Source: UBA10649 sp963700745 (GTDB taxonomy: Bacteria > Actinomycetota > Actinomycetes > S36-B12). From it: DNA of 64,000 bases. Location: positions 124,001 through 188,000 of the forward strand of contig CAVOYT010000012.1 of assembly GCA_963700745.1 (NCBI GenBank), read 5' to 3'. The position numbers and the translations under genes are program-made. Positions 8,847 through 18,575 of the stretch are shown here, piece by piece (position 1 is the first letter of the stretch; each line of letters opens with the position of its first letter). The notes under the pieces were generated by a model. That model had not been told where the DNA came from and did no database searches. It worked only from the letters and a program-made list of their open reading frames with translations.

Positions 8847-9230
8847 ATGACGGAGTTGGTACGGGTTCTGGGGCTGGATCACATCGTCCTGCTCACTCCC
8901 GACGTCGACCGCGCCCTTGGCTTCTACACCGGGCTACTGGGGCTGCCGGGGGTTCGCGTCGAGGAGTGGGAGAGCGGCGACGTCCCGTTCCCCTCGGTAA
9001 GGGTCGATCCGACGACGCTGATCGACCTCATGCACGGCGAACGGACAGGCGTGAACCAGCATCACTTCTGCCTGGTGATCGAACCCACCGATCTGGACGC
9101 GGTAGCCGCCGACGCCCGTGTCGACGTCGTCAGCGGGCCATCAGACGGGCTCTTCGGCGCCCAGGGGTACGCGCGCAGCCTCTACATCCGCGACCCGGAC
9201 GGCAACGTCATCGAGCTGCGCAGCTACTGA
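8847..9230 (+). CDS. VOC/glyoxalase-superfamily protein
   Basis: 127 residues with the paired beta-alpha-beta-beta-beta layout of the vicinal oxygen chelate fold. Likely metal-ligand positions are GLDHIVLLT (His), INQHHFCLVIE-type His and a C-terminal GNVIELRSY (Glu). It could be a glyoxalase-, dioxygenase- or fosfomycin-resistance-like enzyme; substrate unknown. The start follows from the leaderless -10 spacing. Convergent with the desaturase gene, 5 bases apart. Confidence 0.85.
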   Translation: MTELVRVLGLDHIVLLTPDVDRALGFYTGLLGLPGVRVEEWESGDVPFPSVRVDPTTLIDLMHGERTGVNQHHFCLVIEPTDLDAVAADARVDVVSGPSDGLFGAQGYARSLYIRDPDGNVIELRSY

Positions 9231-9235
9231 ACGAG

Positions 9236-10222
9236 CTACTGAGCAGCGTCGACCTTCGCCCGCTTGCGGGCGATGCGCTCCGGCGTCGGCCACTTGACGC
9301 CGGTGACCAGTCCGGCCCGCTCCATCAGCCGGATCAGGATCGCCGACGTGTCCAGCTGCCTCGGCAGGACACCGTGACGAGCACTGGACGGGTCGGCATG
9401 GTGGTAGTTGTGCCACGACTCGCCGCCGGACACCGGCGCGAGCCAGGCCACGTTGGCGCTGCGGTCCCGGGTGGTGAACGGACGTGCACCCCACACATGG
9501 CACACCGAGTTGATGGACCACGTCATGTGGTGGACGAGGGCGACGCGCACCAGGGTCACCCAGAAGAAGGCCCGCAGGGCGCCGCTCCAGCCGTCGACCG
9601 CGAAGCCGATGGCGGTCGGGATCACCATGCTGATGACGGCCACCGCAGGCCACCACCGAGAGATGCGGTCGATGGCCCGATCAGCGATGAGGTCGGGTGC
9701 GTACTTCCTGGTGTCGGTTCCCGAGTAGGTGAACAGCCACCCCACGTGCGCGTGGATGAACCCGCGCGTCAGGCCGCGCGCTCCGGGACCGTATTCCCAT
9801 GGCGAGTGCGGATCACCGTCGACGTCGGAGAACTGGTGGTGCTTGCGGTGATCGGCGACCCAGTCGACCACCCGTCCCTCGACGGCGAGACTGCCCGCGA
9901 GCGCAAGGGTGGCCCGCATCTTGGGGCCGGCCTTGAACGCGTCGTGCGTGAACAGTCGGTGGTAGCCGATGGTGATGCCATGGACGCCGATCACGTAGAT
10001 CACGGCGAGCATCGCGAGGTCGAGGATGGTGACCCAGCCGTAGATCAAGGCGATCGGCGCCCCGATGACGACGGCCGCGAGCGGAACCGCGACGAACACG
10101 CCGAGGATCACTCGGTCGAGTCCACGTGGCTCGTGGGTGGGGGCGGGGTTGGGGACGGGCGGCGTCTGCGTGCGGGTCTGCTGGGTGATGACGGTGTCCC
10201 TTCCGAGGACGGTGCGGGACAC
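9236..10222 (-). CDS. Acyl-CoA (delta-9 type) fatty acid desaturase
   Basis: About 328 residues; the frame remains open to 10303 and the GTG at 10222 is a guess without a clear ribosome-binding site. The three His boxes of membrane di-iron desaturases are present: HRLFTH, HRKHH and HNYHH. The membrane segments lie in pairs before box 1 and between boxes 2 and 3. WHNYHHADPSSARHG near the C-terminus is typical. The enzyme inserts a double bond into saturated acyl chains and needs an electron donor not encoded here. Sequence beyond residue 1 of this call is Thr/Pro-rich and variable. Confidence 0.88.
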   Translation of the reverse strand: MSRTVLGRDTVITQQTRTQTPPVPNPAPTHEPRGLDRVILGVFVAVPLAAVVIGAPIALIYGWVTILDLAMLAVIYVIGVHGITIGYHRLFTHDAFKAGPKMRATLALAGSLAVEGRVVDWVADHRKHHQFSDVDGDPHSPWEYGPGARGLTRGFIHAHVGWLFTYSGTDTRKYAPDLIADRAIDRISRWWPAVAVISMVIPTAIGFAVDGWSGALRAFFWVTLVRVALVHHMTWSINSVCHVWGARPFTTRDRSANVAWLAPVSGGESWHNYHHADPSSARHGVLPRQLDTSAILIRLMERAGLVTGVKWPTPERIARKRAKVDAAQ

Positions 10223-10341
10223 CGAGGTGCGCCAGTGTCCGTCAAGAGTACGACGAGATTCGCCCTCCGCGAAAGCCGTTGGTACAAACCGGACGCAACC
10301 CACCCCTCCCGAATCCGCACTGGCCGCAACGACATCGGTCG

Positions 10342-11021
10342 CTACTGATCGACGACAGGCACCCCAAGGGGAATGACATAGATCGGCTCCTGCCCCGTCC
10401 GGCAGCGCCAGCGCCGTGACGGCGCCGCCTGGTCGAAGGAGCCGATCGACACTCCCGCCAGTCCGAGGGCGGTGGCGGCCAGGAGCACGTTCTGGGCGGC
10501 GTGGCCGGCCTCCAGGTAGGTGTAGCGCTCAGCTCGCAGCAGGTACTTGGGCTTGAGCCGGTCGGGGGTCCCGGTGATGACGAACAGTGCTGGTGCGGCC
10601 GCCGCCGCGTCCTGGCCGACGGCGTCGGCGACCGCCGCCAGTGCCGTCGACGTCTCGCGCACCTGGGCCTCGTGGGTCGCCGGCAGGTAGTGCCGAACGG
10701 CGTCCCCGGTGACGAGATAGACGTCGAGCGGGTACAGGGCCCCGGCCGAGGGAGCCGTTCGACCACCCCACGGCGCCGTCTCCCCCTGGGCCGCCCACAT
10801 CAACGCCGCTGTCTGCTCGGCGGTGATGGGCTCGGTGCGAAGCTGCGCGCCGAGCGCCGCTGGGCCAGCGCATCCGCCAGCGTCACGTCGTTCAGGGAAC
10901 CGGCCTCCGGCAGAGCCTCGATCCGGTCGAACGTCCAGGCCTCCTCGATCGTCCCGCTCGTGAACGGGGTCGACGTACAGCCGGCCACCAGCGGCGTCAG
11001 GAAGCACAACGCCACAGCCAC
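10342..11021 (-). CDS. SagB-type nitroreductase-family lipoprotein, one frame break
   Basis: About 225 residues in two frames. The N-terminal 70 residues (MAVALCFLTPLVAGC) give a short signal with a lipobox, then LADALAQRRSARSF, the typical start of the nitroreductase fold. Around 10855 the frame shifts into ITAEQTAALMWAAQGETAP, GRTAPSAGALYPLDVYLV, LEAGHAAQNVLLAATALGLAGVSIGSFD and VIPLGVPV, all landmarks of SagB-type FMN enzymes. Such enzymes use FMN for redox of azoles, peptides or quinones. A lipid-anchored outside location is unusual for them. Neighbours do not indicate a substrate. Confidence 0.75.
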
Positions 11022-11111
11022 GACTCGACGATCGCCCCGCGATCACACTTCATTGTCACTCCGGCGACCACCGTTGCCCGACGGAGCGGCCGCTCCGAGT
11101 TCGCCGAGCTG

Positions 11112-11579
11112 CTACGAGGGGAATCCTCCGCGCTGGTGCTCGAACACCAGATGCGTCTGCGCGTGACCCACCGCGGGGTCCGAGGTGAGCGAGTCGAGTG
11201 CGAAGTCGCGAAGTCGCTCGGTGCTCTCGACCGCCACATGCACGAGGAAGTCCTCTGAGCCCGATACGTGGAACACCTGCACGACGTCGGGCAGCCGCGA
11301 CACCCGTCGGGTGAACCCGCGCACATGCGCAGCATCGTGGGCCCGCAGACGCAGGGCGATGATCGCCTGGACCGGTCGCCCGACGCTGGCGGGATCGACC
11401 TCGGCATGGATGCCGCGGATGACCCCTCGCTCGACCAGCAGTCGCACCCGGGCGAGCGCCGTCGACGCCGCGATGCCCACCCGTTCGGCGAGGGCGTTGT
11501 TCGGCTGGCGGCCATCGCGGGCGAGCTCTCGAACGAGGGCGGTATCTACCGGGTCGAGCGGGTGCAGGTTCTTCGCCAT
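11112..11579 (-). CDS. Lrp/AsnC-family transcriptional regulator
   Basis: 155 residues starting MAKNLHPLDPVDTALVREL. The N-terminal winged helix-turn-helix is GRQPNNALAERVGIAASTALARVRLLVERGVI. The C-terminal RAM effector domain spans IIALRLRAHDAAHVRGFT to FLVHVAVESTERL. GAGAGG lies just upstream of the ATG. It is divergent from a Met/Cys PLP enzyme, and the 108-base gap contains an inverted repeat, so it probably senses an amino acid and controls that enzyme. Confidence 0.9.
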   Translation of the reverse strand: MAKNLHPLDPVDTALVRELARDGRQPNNALAERVGIAASTALARVRLLVERGVIRGIHAEVDPASVGRPVQAIIALRLRAHDAAHVRGFTRRVSRLPDVVQVFHVSGSEDFLVHVAVESTERLRDFALDSLTSDPAVGHAQTHLVFEHQRGGFPS

Positions 11580-11638
11580 GGCGCGCCTCTCGGAAGCCCT
11601 GACCGCACTATCTGCAGTCACGATCGCAATTGTCGAAT

Positions 11639-11662
11639 GATATGCGCTCTTCACGCTATATC
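11639..11662. promoter_or_regulatory. Candidate Lrp operator (inverted repeat)
   Basis: GATATGCG and CGCTATATC form an imperfect dyad around a CTCTTCA centre. It lies in the AT-richer gap between the divergent regulator and the PLP-enzyme gene, about 26 bases before the latter's ATG. Confidence 0.45.
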
Positions 11663-11687
11663 CCGCTATTTGCATGACAGTGGCCCC

Positions 11688-12893
11688 ATGACCACGACTC
11701 CACCGCCCCGCTCTCTCGCCAGTCTGGCCGTCCACGCCGGGCGTGAGGACCTGAACGACCTCGGGGTCCACACGATGCCCATCGACCTGTCCACGACGAA
11801 CCCGCTGCCGAGCATCGAGGCGGGCCGCGACGCCTACGACGCCTACGCCGCGGGCGAGCGCCCGGCGCCCGGCATGTCGGCGGTCTACCGACGGGCCTGG
11901 AACCCGACCGTTGCCCGATTCGAGGACGCCCTTGCCGCTCTGGAGTCCTACGACCCGGACGGGCCGGGCCTCGCCGCCGAGGCGATCGCCTTCGCCAGCG
12001 GCATGGCGGCCACCACCGCCGTGCTGCTCAGCCGGGCGGCGGCCGGGCTGCCGCACGTGGTGGCCGTCCGCCCGCTGTACGGCGGAACGGACGCCCTGCT
12101 TGCTTCGGGGCTCCTCGGCACCGACGTCGAGTTCGTCTCCCCCGACACTGTCGGCTCGGCAATCACCGAGCGCACCGGTCTGATCGTCATGGAGACCCCG
12201 AGCAACCCGACCCTCGACCTGCGCGACATCGCGGACGTCGTCAGGCAGGCGGGCGACGTACCGGTCATGATCGACAACACCTTCGCCACGCCCTTCCTTC
12301 AGCGACCGCTGTCCCTCGGCGCCGCGTACTCCGTGCACAGCGCCACCAAGTACATCGGCGGTCACGGCGACGCGATGGGCGGGGTCGTGATCACGTCACC
12401 CGAGCGAGCCGCCACCCTGCGACCCATCCGCACGGTGACCGGCGGCGTTCTCGACCCGTGGTCGGCGTACCTGCTGCACCGCGGCCTGGCGACCTTGCCC
12501 GTGCGGATGCGCGAGCAGCAGTCGACCGCGGCGATCGTCGCCGCGTGGCTCGCTCAGCACCCGAACGTGGCTCGCACGTTCTATCCGGGGCTGCCCGGAT
12601 GCGATCCGGCGGGCCTCGTGGGGCGACAGATGGACGGGCCGGGGGCGATGGTCGCCTTCGAGCTGGCCGGCGGATTCGCCAGCGCCGAGCGCGCGTGCGC
12701 GCGGCTGGCGCTGATCACGCACGCAGTGTCCCTGGGCGGCGTCGACTCCCTGGTCGAGCACCCAGCGGCCCTGACCCACCGCGTGGTGGCGACCGACGCA
12801 CAGCCCGGCGAGGGCATCCTGCGGCTATCGATCGGGCTCGAGTCGGCGGACGATCTCATCGCGGATCTGGACCAGGCCCTGGCCGGCGCCTGA
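11688..12893 (+). CDS. Cys/Met-metabolism PLP-dependent enzyme (methionine gamma-lyase / cystathionine-lyase type)
   Basis: 401 residues. Fold-type I markers of the Cys/Met PLP family are AIAFASGMAATTAVL, VRPLYGGTDALL, METPSNPTLDLRDI, MIDNTFATPFLQRPL and the Schiff-base Lys in SATKYIGGHGD (about K221). HAVSLGGVDSLVEHPAALTH near the end is also typical. The exact activity (methionine gamma-lyase, cystathionine gamma-lyase or synthase) cannot be separated here. Divergence from an Lrp regulator suggests amino-acid-induced catabolism of a sulfur amino acid. Confidence 0.88.
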   Translation: MTTTPPPRSLASLAVHAGREDLNDLGVHTMPIDLSTTNPLPSIEAGRDAYDAYAAGERPAPGMSAVYRRAWNPTVARFEDALAALESYDPDGPGLAAEAIAFASGMAATTAVLLSRAAAGLPHVVAVRPLYGGTDALLASGLLGTDVEFVSPDTVGSAITERTGLIVMETPSNPTLDLRDIADVVRQAGDVPVMIDNTFATPFLQRPLSLGAAYSVHSATKYIGGHGDAMGGVVITSPERAATLRPIRTVTGGVLDPWSAYLLHRGLATLPVRMREQQSTAAIVAAWLAQHPNVARTFYPGLPGCDPAGLVGRQMDGPGAMVAFELAGGFASAERACARLALITHAVSLGGVDSLVEHPAALTHRVVATDAQPGEGILRLSIGLESADDLIADLDQALAGA

Positions 12894-12955
12894 GCCAGCG
12901 CGTGCGAAGGCATGGCTGCCTGTCCTAGCCTTGAATCGGCAGGAGGTGGTCAGGT

Positions 12956-13474
12956 ATGGGCGTCCCCCAGACCTATACCGCCGTCAACGAGACCGGCTGC
13001 TGCGCAGTCCCTGACGTCGAGGCGTGGGACAAGCAGGTCGTGAACTTCAGTGACAAGCTGTTCATCCGGATGCACACGCGCAGCCTGTTCTTCGTTCCGC
13101 TGAACATGTCGCAGGTCATGACCAAGATCCAGGAGCGCGCCGAGACGGCCGGGGCCGCAATGCCCGAGCGCGAGACCATGATCCTGAGTCGTGACCTCTC
13201 CCCCTTCCGGGCCGAGCACCTGTACGCCGTCACCCGACCGGTGACCGGAGCGGACAACGTCACGCTCAGCGGAGACTTCGCCTCGAGAGTCTTCGAGGGT
13301 CCCTTCAGCCAGGTGCGGACCTGGCATGACGAGGTGCGTGCCTACGCGACCGACATCGGGCGCACGCCATCGGACGTCTACTTCTTCTATACGACGTGCC
13401 CGAGGTGCGCGAAGCACTACGGCAAGAACTACGTGGTCGCGCTAGCTCGGCTCGACGAGCCGGTTCCGGGGTAG
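12956..13474 (+). CDS. Conserved hypothetical protein with CxxC motif (hydrolase-annotated family)
   Basis: 172 residues. A strong AGGAGG precedes the ATG. Conserved-looking blocks are ETGCCAVPDVEAWD, FIRMHTRSLFFVPLNM, DLSPFRAEHLYAVTRPV and the C-terminal TTCPRCAKHYGKNYVVALAR. The N-terminal Cys pair and the C-terminal CPRC could bind zinc or form disulfides. Proteins of this pattern occur in many bacteria, often named hydrolase without proof. No signal peptide. The 3' end overlaps the convergent monooxygenase-like gene by 46 bases. Confidence 0.65.
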   Translation: MGVPQTYTAVNETGCCAVPDVEAWDKQVVNFSDKLFIRMHTRSLFFVPLNMSQVMTKIQERAETAGAAMPERETMILSRDLSPFRAEHLYAVTRPVTGADNVTLSGDFASRVFEGPFSQVRTWHDEVRAYATDIGRTPSDVYFFYTTCPRCAKHYGKNYVVALARLDEPVPG

Positions 13475-13806
13475 CAGCGACACGGTCGACCGGTCGGATC
13501 CGACGTCAGGTCGCGAACTTCCCTTCCGCGGGTGAGGAACTCCACCCTGAACGAGTCGACGAGATGCTCGCGTTCGGCGAGGAATCGACGGGTATGCGCA
13601 CGCGTCTCGTGGTCCATGAACGCGGCCTCGTCGCGGTAGATCTCGAGGAACACCCGGGAATGCGGGCTGTCCCCCACAGCGCAGGTGACGTACAGAAGCG
13701 TCCCGTCCTCTTCCTCACGAATTCCTCGAAGCGTCTCAGCGACGAGGCTGTCGAACGTCTCGAGGGATTCCGGCTTGACCTCGAACCTCACCACCAGGGC
13801 GAACAC
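13429..13806 (-). CDS. Antibiotic biosynthesis monooxygenase (ABM)-like protein
   Basis: 125 residues from a GTG with GGAGGAG 5 bases before it. The first 95 residues match a ferredoxin-like ABM/quinol-monooxygenase (YgiN-like) domain: ALVVRFEVKPESLETFDSLV, TLLYVTCAVGD, RVFLEIYRDEAAFMDHETRAHTRRFL. The extra C-terminal 30 residues are low complexity and overlap the convergent gene, so the protein may really end a little earlier. Small dimeric proteins of this type act on quinols or polyketides; the substrate here is unknown. Confidence 0.75.
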   Translation of the reverse strand: MFALVVRFEVKPESLETFDSLVAETLRGIREEEDGTLLYVTCAVGDSPHSRVFLEIYRDEAAFMDHETRAHTRRFLAEREHLVDSFRVEFLTRGREVRDLTSDPTGRPCRCYPGTGSSSRASATT

Positions 13807-13951
13807 CGCGCCTCCTCCACGATCTCGATCAGGCACCGACCCGCGTCCGGCAACGCATACTCCCACCACCGAAGGGCGGCGATCCTTCCGTCCGGGCGCG
13901 GTCCGGCGTAGCCTCGAGCGCATCGCGAACAATGGCGGACGACTCCTCGGC

Positions 13952-14808
13952 GTGGGCCTCGCTGTGGGCGCCGTCGCGCTTGCGGCGTGCGGAACATCGC
14001 CCCAAGCTCAGACTTCGGCATCCGCCCCGACGGGGGCGACACCCGACGCGGGCCCCGTCGTCGTGACCGACTACCTCGCAGGACTTCCCGCCCAGATGCG
14101 GGTTCCGGACGATGCAGGGCCCAGTCCCTTGATCGTGATGGTCCCGGGCGGGGGCTGGGCCACGGCTGACCCGACGGGCCTCATTCCGCTCGCGGAGGAG
14201 CTCACCGACGACGGTGCGACCACGTCGTTGATCACCTATCGGACCACGGACACCGAGGAGCACCTTCCCCACCGCCGTCGACGATGTCGCCTGCGCCGAT
14301 CCGCTGGTCCGCGCAGGAGGCTGCGACTCAGGGCCACCCGCCAACTCACGTCGTGGTTCTCGGCCATTCGGCGGGAGGCCATCTCGCCTCACTCGTCGCG
14401 CTGTCGGGTGACTCCTTCGGAGCCGACTGCCCCTACCCGCCCGTCCCTGTCGATGGGCTGATCGGCCTGGCCGGCGTGTACGACACGGATGCGCTTCGGC
14501 CCGCGCTGTCGTCATGGATGGGCGTCGACCCGACCCAGGCGCCCGAGGAATGGCGTCGGGTGAACCCGACGGCGTGGCTGGACGACGGCACCGAGGCGGC
14601 GAACGGCCTGCGGGTCCTGCTCCTGCACGGCGATGCAGATGTGAACGTTCCCCTCGAACAGACCACCGACTTCGCCGACGCTCTGGCGCGATCCCAGATC
14701 GACGTCGCCACTACGGTCCTGCCCGGCCTGGGGCACATGGAGGTCTTCGAGGCCGTCAACGCGGAGCCCCCCATCCGCGCATGGATGGATGCCTGGCCCG
14801 ACGCCTGA
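13952..14808 (+). CDS. Alpha/beta-hydrolase lipoprotein (BD-FAE/esterase type), two frame breaks
   Basis: About 285 residues in three segments. A short signal ends in the lipobox ALAAC. LIVMVPGGGWATADPTGL is the HGGGW-like oxyanion loop. The frame breaks near 14265 and again at 14296. The second is an extra C; removing it gives the family string AVDDVACAIRWSAQ. The nucleophile elbow is GHSAGG, and the acid and base are LLLHGDADVNVP and GLGHMEVFE. The protein is a secreted, lipid-anchored esterase-like enzyme. The start is uncertain: the GTG used leaves a very short signal. Confidence 0.75.
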
Positions 14809-14880
14809 CGGGCAGCACCTCCGTGAGCAGGCAACGCACGGCGTGGACTCCTACGCTGGGCGCAGAGGCAAGGGGGAACC

Positions 14881-15490
14881 ATGAGACGTGCGGCGGTCTT
14901 CGTCGTCGCATGTGCTCTCGCCGTGGTTCCCGTGGCGGGCGCCCAGGCGGCGACCACGCACTACCGCTCCTGTGCGCAGATGCACCAGGACTACAAGTGG
15001 GGCGTCGCTCGAAACCCCGCGGCCTCGAGGGCAATCGTCGCCGCGGGCAACTACCGGCCCAAGACCAGCAAGCGGCTCTACGCGGCCAACAAGAAGCTGG
15101 ACAAGGACAGGGACGGCGTGATCTGCCCCGTCAAGAAGGCGGCCGCCCCGACGCCCGCTCTCGACCCCGGCTCGCGATCCGTTCGTCATCCAGCCGACCG
15201 GCATCGCCACGGTCGACGCGGAGCTGAGGGCCGAGATCGGCGCAGGGCGGATGAGCGAGCAGCAGTTCAGGTACCTGTGGACCATCCTCTACACCTTCGC
15301 GAACAATCCCGCGCACTACTGCCCGGACTACGCGGTTCCGGAGAACAAGGCCGCCCTGCTCGCGACGAACACCACGGCAGCCAAGCTGGGAGCCTTCGGG
15401 CTCGACGGGTCGTACCAGGGCTGGGCCGCAGAGTCGCTGACCCGGTACCTGCAGATGACGTGCGCGGCCAAGGGGTTCACGGTCGCGTAG
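14881..15490 (+). CDS. Secreted protein with Excalibur calcium-binding domain, one frame break
   Basis: About 200 residues. AAGGGGGAACC precedes the ATG. The signal peptide MRRAAVFVVACALAVVPVAG is followed by an Excalibur domain: YRSCAQMHQDYKWGVAR and KKLDKDRDGVICP, with the DxDxDG calcium loop. The frame breaks near 15175, and the second half (DAELRAEIGAGRMSEQQ to MTCAAKGFTVA) is a soluble domain with two Cys that I do not recognise. It is an extracellular calcium-binding protein of unknown role. Confidence 0.75.
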
Positions 15491-15529
15491 GTCGCCTTCC
15501 GACCCGTCGGCACAGGCAGGCGACGCCAC

Positions 15530-16250
15530 TCAGGATGAACCGGGTGCCACCGCGACGTAGACCGTGTTCGTGGAGCTCCCGCCTTGGAGGGGGTTCGGGA
15601 AGCTGACGACCTCGGCACTAACCGTTTCGAACGCGCCTTCCAGCACAGCGGTGTAGTCCGGGTCGGGCGGGTCGTTCGACCAGAGCGCGAACACTCCCCC
15701 AGGCTCCAGCAGCCCGAGCAGGGCGCGCGTCCCCTCGGGCGTGTAGAGCCACCGATTGGCAGGGTCCAGTACGTGGACTGGCGAGTGGTCGATGTCCACG
15801 ACGATGGCGTCGAACGTCGGGACCTCTCCGGATGCGTCCAGTGCACCCGACCGGACCAACGCGAAGAAGTCGCCCGCCACCAACTGACAGCGTGGGTCGT
15901 CCACCAGGACCGCGCCGGAGGGAATGAGTCCTCCGCACATGCCAGTCGATCACCGGCTGAAGGGCGTCCACCACGGTCATGGACTGAACCCGAGCATCCT
16001 CCAGCACCGCGGCGGCCGTGAAGCCCAGCCCGAGGCCCCCCACTGCCACCTTGAGCCCGGTCCCCTGCAGTTCGGCGAGGGCCAGGTGGGCCAGTGCCAC
16101 CTCCGCGGCGGTGAAGGCGCTCGACATGAGGAACTCGTCACCGAGCTTCACCTCGTACACGTCGCGACCGAGGACGGGGTCCTGTCGGCGCCGAAGGTTG
16201 ATCTCGCCCCACGGCGTCTCCTGCCAGGCCAACTCCTCGATGCGCGCCAC
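15530..16250 (-). CDS. Spermidine-synthase-like protein, one frame break
   Basis: About 240 residues in two frames, from a GTG (VARIEELAWQETPWG). Family landmarks are VYEVKLGDEFLMSSAFTAAEVALAHL, the SAM-binding motif VAVGGLGLGFTAAAVL, VDDPRCQLVAGDFFALV and FDAIVVDIDHSPVHVL. The frame shifts near 15940. These Rossmann proteins are related to spermidine synthase, but many actinobacterial members lack the residues for putrescine and have unknown substrates. It is convergent with the Excalibur gene. Confidence 0.78.
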
Positions 16251-16353
16251 CTGGCCACCGTAGCCCGGGGGCGCATCTCGCCTTGGTCGCCGCTGCCGAA
16301 AGGCGTGACCTTGCTTCCGCGATACGGCACGATCGCCGCAAGGAAGGAGAACC

Positions 16354-17057
16354 ATGGAGGTATTCCTCACTCGCACGTTCCTGTTCACCGTGCTTGCCGG
16401 TGCTGTTGGGCGTGGGGATCATCCTCTTCGACTCGTCCGCCACCGGCCGCCTGCGGCGTTCAGAGGCGCTGCTGATCCCGTTCTTCATCGTCGGCGTTGC
16501 CGGAAGTGGGATCGGTGGCTTCATCGCTCATCTCTTCCTCTCGGACGAGATCGCCGACTCCATCGGCTGGCCGACCGGCAGCCCCTTCCAACTCGAGGTG
16601 GGATTCGCGAACCTGGCGATCGGGATTCTCGGTGCGGTTGCTGCCGGACGCCGGGACGGCTTTCGTGAAGCGACCGTCATAGCGGTGACGGTCTTCAGCC
16701 TCGGGGCCACCTACGTCCACCTGGTTGACGTCCTGGGAATCGGGCAACCTCGCCCCGGGCAACACGATCCAGAATGTGGCGAACGTGATCAGGCCGATAG
16801 TGCTCATCTCGCTGATGGTCGTGTCCAGACGAGCCGAGCGGGCACCGGACGCAGCCACGGACTTGAGGACCCTCGATGCCTGGCGGGTTCCCATCCTGAA
16901 CGCGTCGGTGGTCGTCGTCGCCGTCGTATCTACGGCCTTCGCCGTCGGCTTCGCTGTGGGGCAGGCGGCCGCCGTCTCCGCAATCGGCGCTGTGATCGCA
17001 TCCATTGCCTTTGCCGCAGTCGTGGCACGTGGCCGCAGGGTCCCGACTCAGTCCTGA
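16354..17057 (+). CDS. Multi-pass membrane protein (DUF6790-like), two frame breaks
   Basis: About 233 residues in three segments: MEVFLTRTFLFTVLAG, a break near 16400, then LLGVGIILFDSSATG, LIPFFIVGVAGSGIGGFIAHLFL, FQLEVGFANLAIGILGAVAAG and GATYVHLVDVLG. The second break is one extra A near 16740, restoring VLGSGNLAPGNTIQNV. The end holds two more membrane helices (WRVPILNASVVVVAVVS, AAVSAIGAVIASIAFAAVVA). About six helices in all; function unknown. GGAGAACC lies before the ATG. Confidence 0.65.
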
Positions 17058-17127
17058 ACCACCGCGCAACGAGGCGGCCTCGCGGCATACCGTGAAGCGA
17101 ACGCGGACGCGGACGCGAGGGGGTGCC

Positions 17128-18575
17128 GTGCAGACACCGTGGCTTTCGCGGGTGATCGGACTGCTGATCGCCGCCCTGTCCGTCGGTGCGCCGTGCTGCT
17201 GTGGCTGACGGTTGTCGCAGGACCTGCCGGTCGACACCCCTACTCCGGTCGAGGAGATCGTCCTGGGCCAATTCGACATCGCCTACTCGATGACGGACCC
17301 AACGCCGCGCTTCTTCTGGGCCGCGGTCGCCGTCGCGATCCTGGCAACGGCGGTGGTGGCTTCAGTGGACTGGTTCTGGGGGCGGCGCAAGTCGCGCCGG
17401 TGGGCCACGGAACGGGTCACCCCGCTGGCACCGAAGATCGTCATGGCTCAGACTCGCGGACGCTTCAGCGGCGACGTGACCGTGACGACACTCATTCCGG
17501 CCCATAACGAGGAGCAGAACCTGCGGGTCACGCTACCCGCACTGCTGGCACAGTCCAGGCCGCCAGAGCGGATCATCGTCGTGGCGGACAACTGCACCGA
17601 CGGCACCGCCGAGGTGGCTCGGGCGCTACGGAGTCGAGGTGTTCGAGACCGTCGCGAACAGCCTCAAGAAGGCCGGGTGCCCTGAACCAGGTGCTGGCAT
17701 CCGTCCTGACCGCATCACGGGACTGAACGACATCGTGCAGGTGATGGACGCCGACACCACCCTGGACCCAGAGGTTCCTGGAAAGCAGCTGTGCGCCGCT
17801 TCACCAACGACCGAGCCCTGATGGCCATCGGCGGGGTGTTCTACGGCGAGTCTGGCGGAGGTCTGCTGGGACAATTCCAGCGCAATGAGTACGTCCGGCT
17901 ACGGCCGGACGATCCGGCGTCGTCGCGGGAAGGTGTTCGTCCTGACGGGAACGTCATCAATGTTCCGGCCCGAGGCAATGCGGACCGTCGCCGCCGAGCG
18001 CGGCCGGAGCGTGCCCGGTGAACCCGGAGCCGTCTACGACACTGACGCGCTCACCGAGGACAACGAGATCACCATTGCCCTCAAGTCGCTCGGTGCTGCT
18101 GATGGTCTCCCCGGACGAGTGCCGGGTCGTGACCGAGATCATGCCGGCGTGGGGCGACCTGTGGCGGCAGCGGATGCGGTGGCAGCGGGGCGCGGTCGAG
18201 AACATCGGCCAGTACGGGCTGACTCCCGCCACGTTCCGCTACTGGGCGCAACAGGTCGGGATCGGGTACGGCACCATCGCGCTGGCGGCCTACCTGGGCC
18301 TCATGTTCGTCCTCATCTTCGCCACGAATGCCTGGATCTGGTGGCCCTTCTGGCTGGGCGTCGGCTTCGTGTTCGTCGTCGAGCGCGTGGTAACGGTATG
18401 GAAGGGCGGGTGGAGGGCTCGGCTGCTCGCCGCAACCTTGTTTCCGGAACTGTTCTACGACATGTTCCTCGATGTGGTGTTCGTCGCCGGGCTGTGGGAG
18501 ATCACCACGAACCGCACAGCGGAATGGGGCCACGTGGAAGAGCGTGAGTCGCTGGCGGAAGGGGCCACACCATGA
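17128..18575 (+). pseudogene. Processive family-2 glycosyltransferase, broken in many places
   Basis: The fragments line up in order as one membrane GT2. An N-terminal helix (VQTPWLSRVIGLLIAALSV) is followed by FFWAAVAVAILATAVVASVDW and the nucleotide-binding start TTLIPAHNEEQNL with VVADNCTDGTAEVA. The acceptor-side DxD lies in QVMDADTTLDP, followed by TEDNEITIALKSLG and the QxxRW-type RQRMRWQRGAVENIG, then several C-terminal helices. At least six frame changes separate these blocks (near 17190, 17630, 17685, 17780, 17890, 18090). The family makes beta-linked polysaccharide at the membrane. With this density of breaks the gene is dead as written, unless all are sequence errors. Confidence 0.8.
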
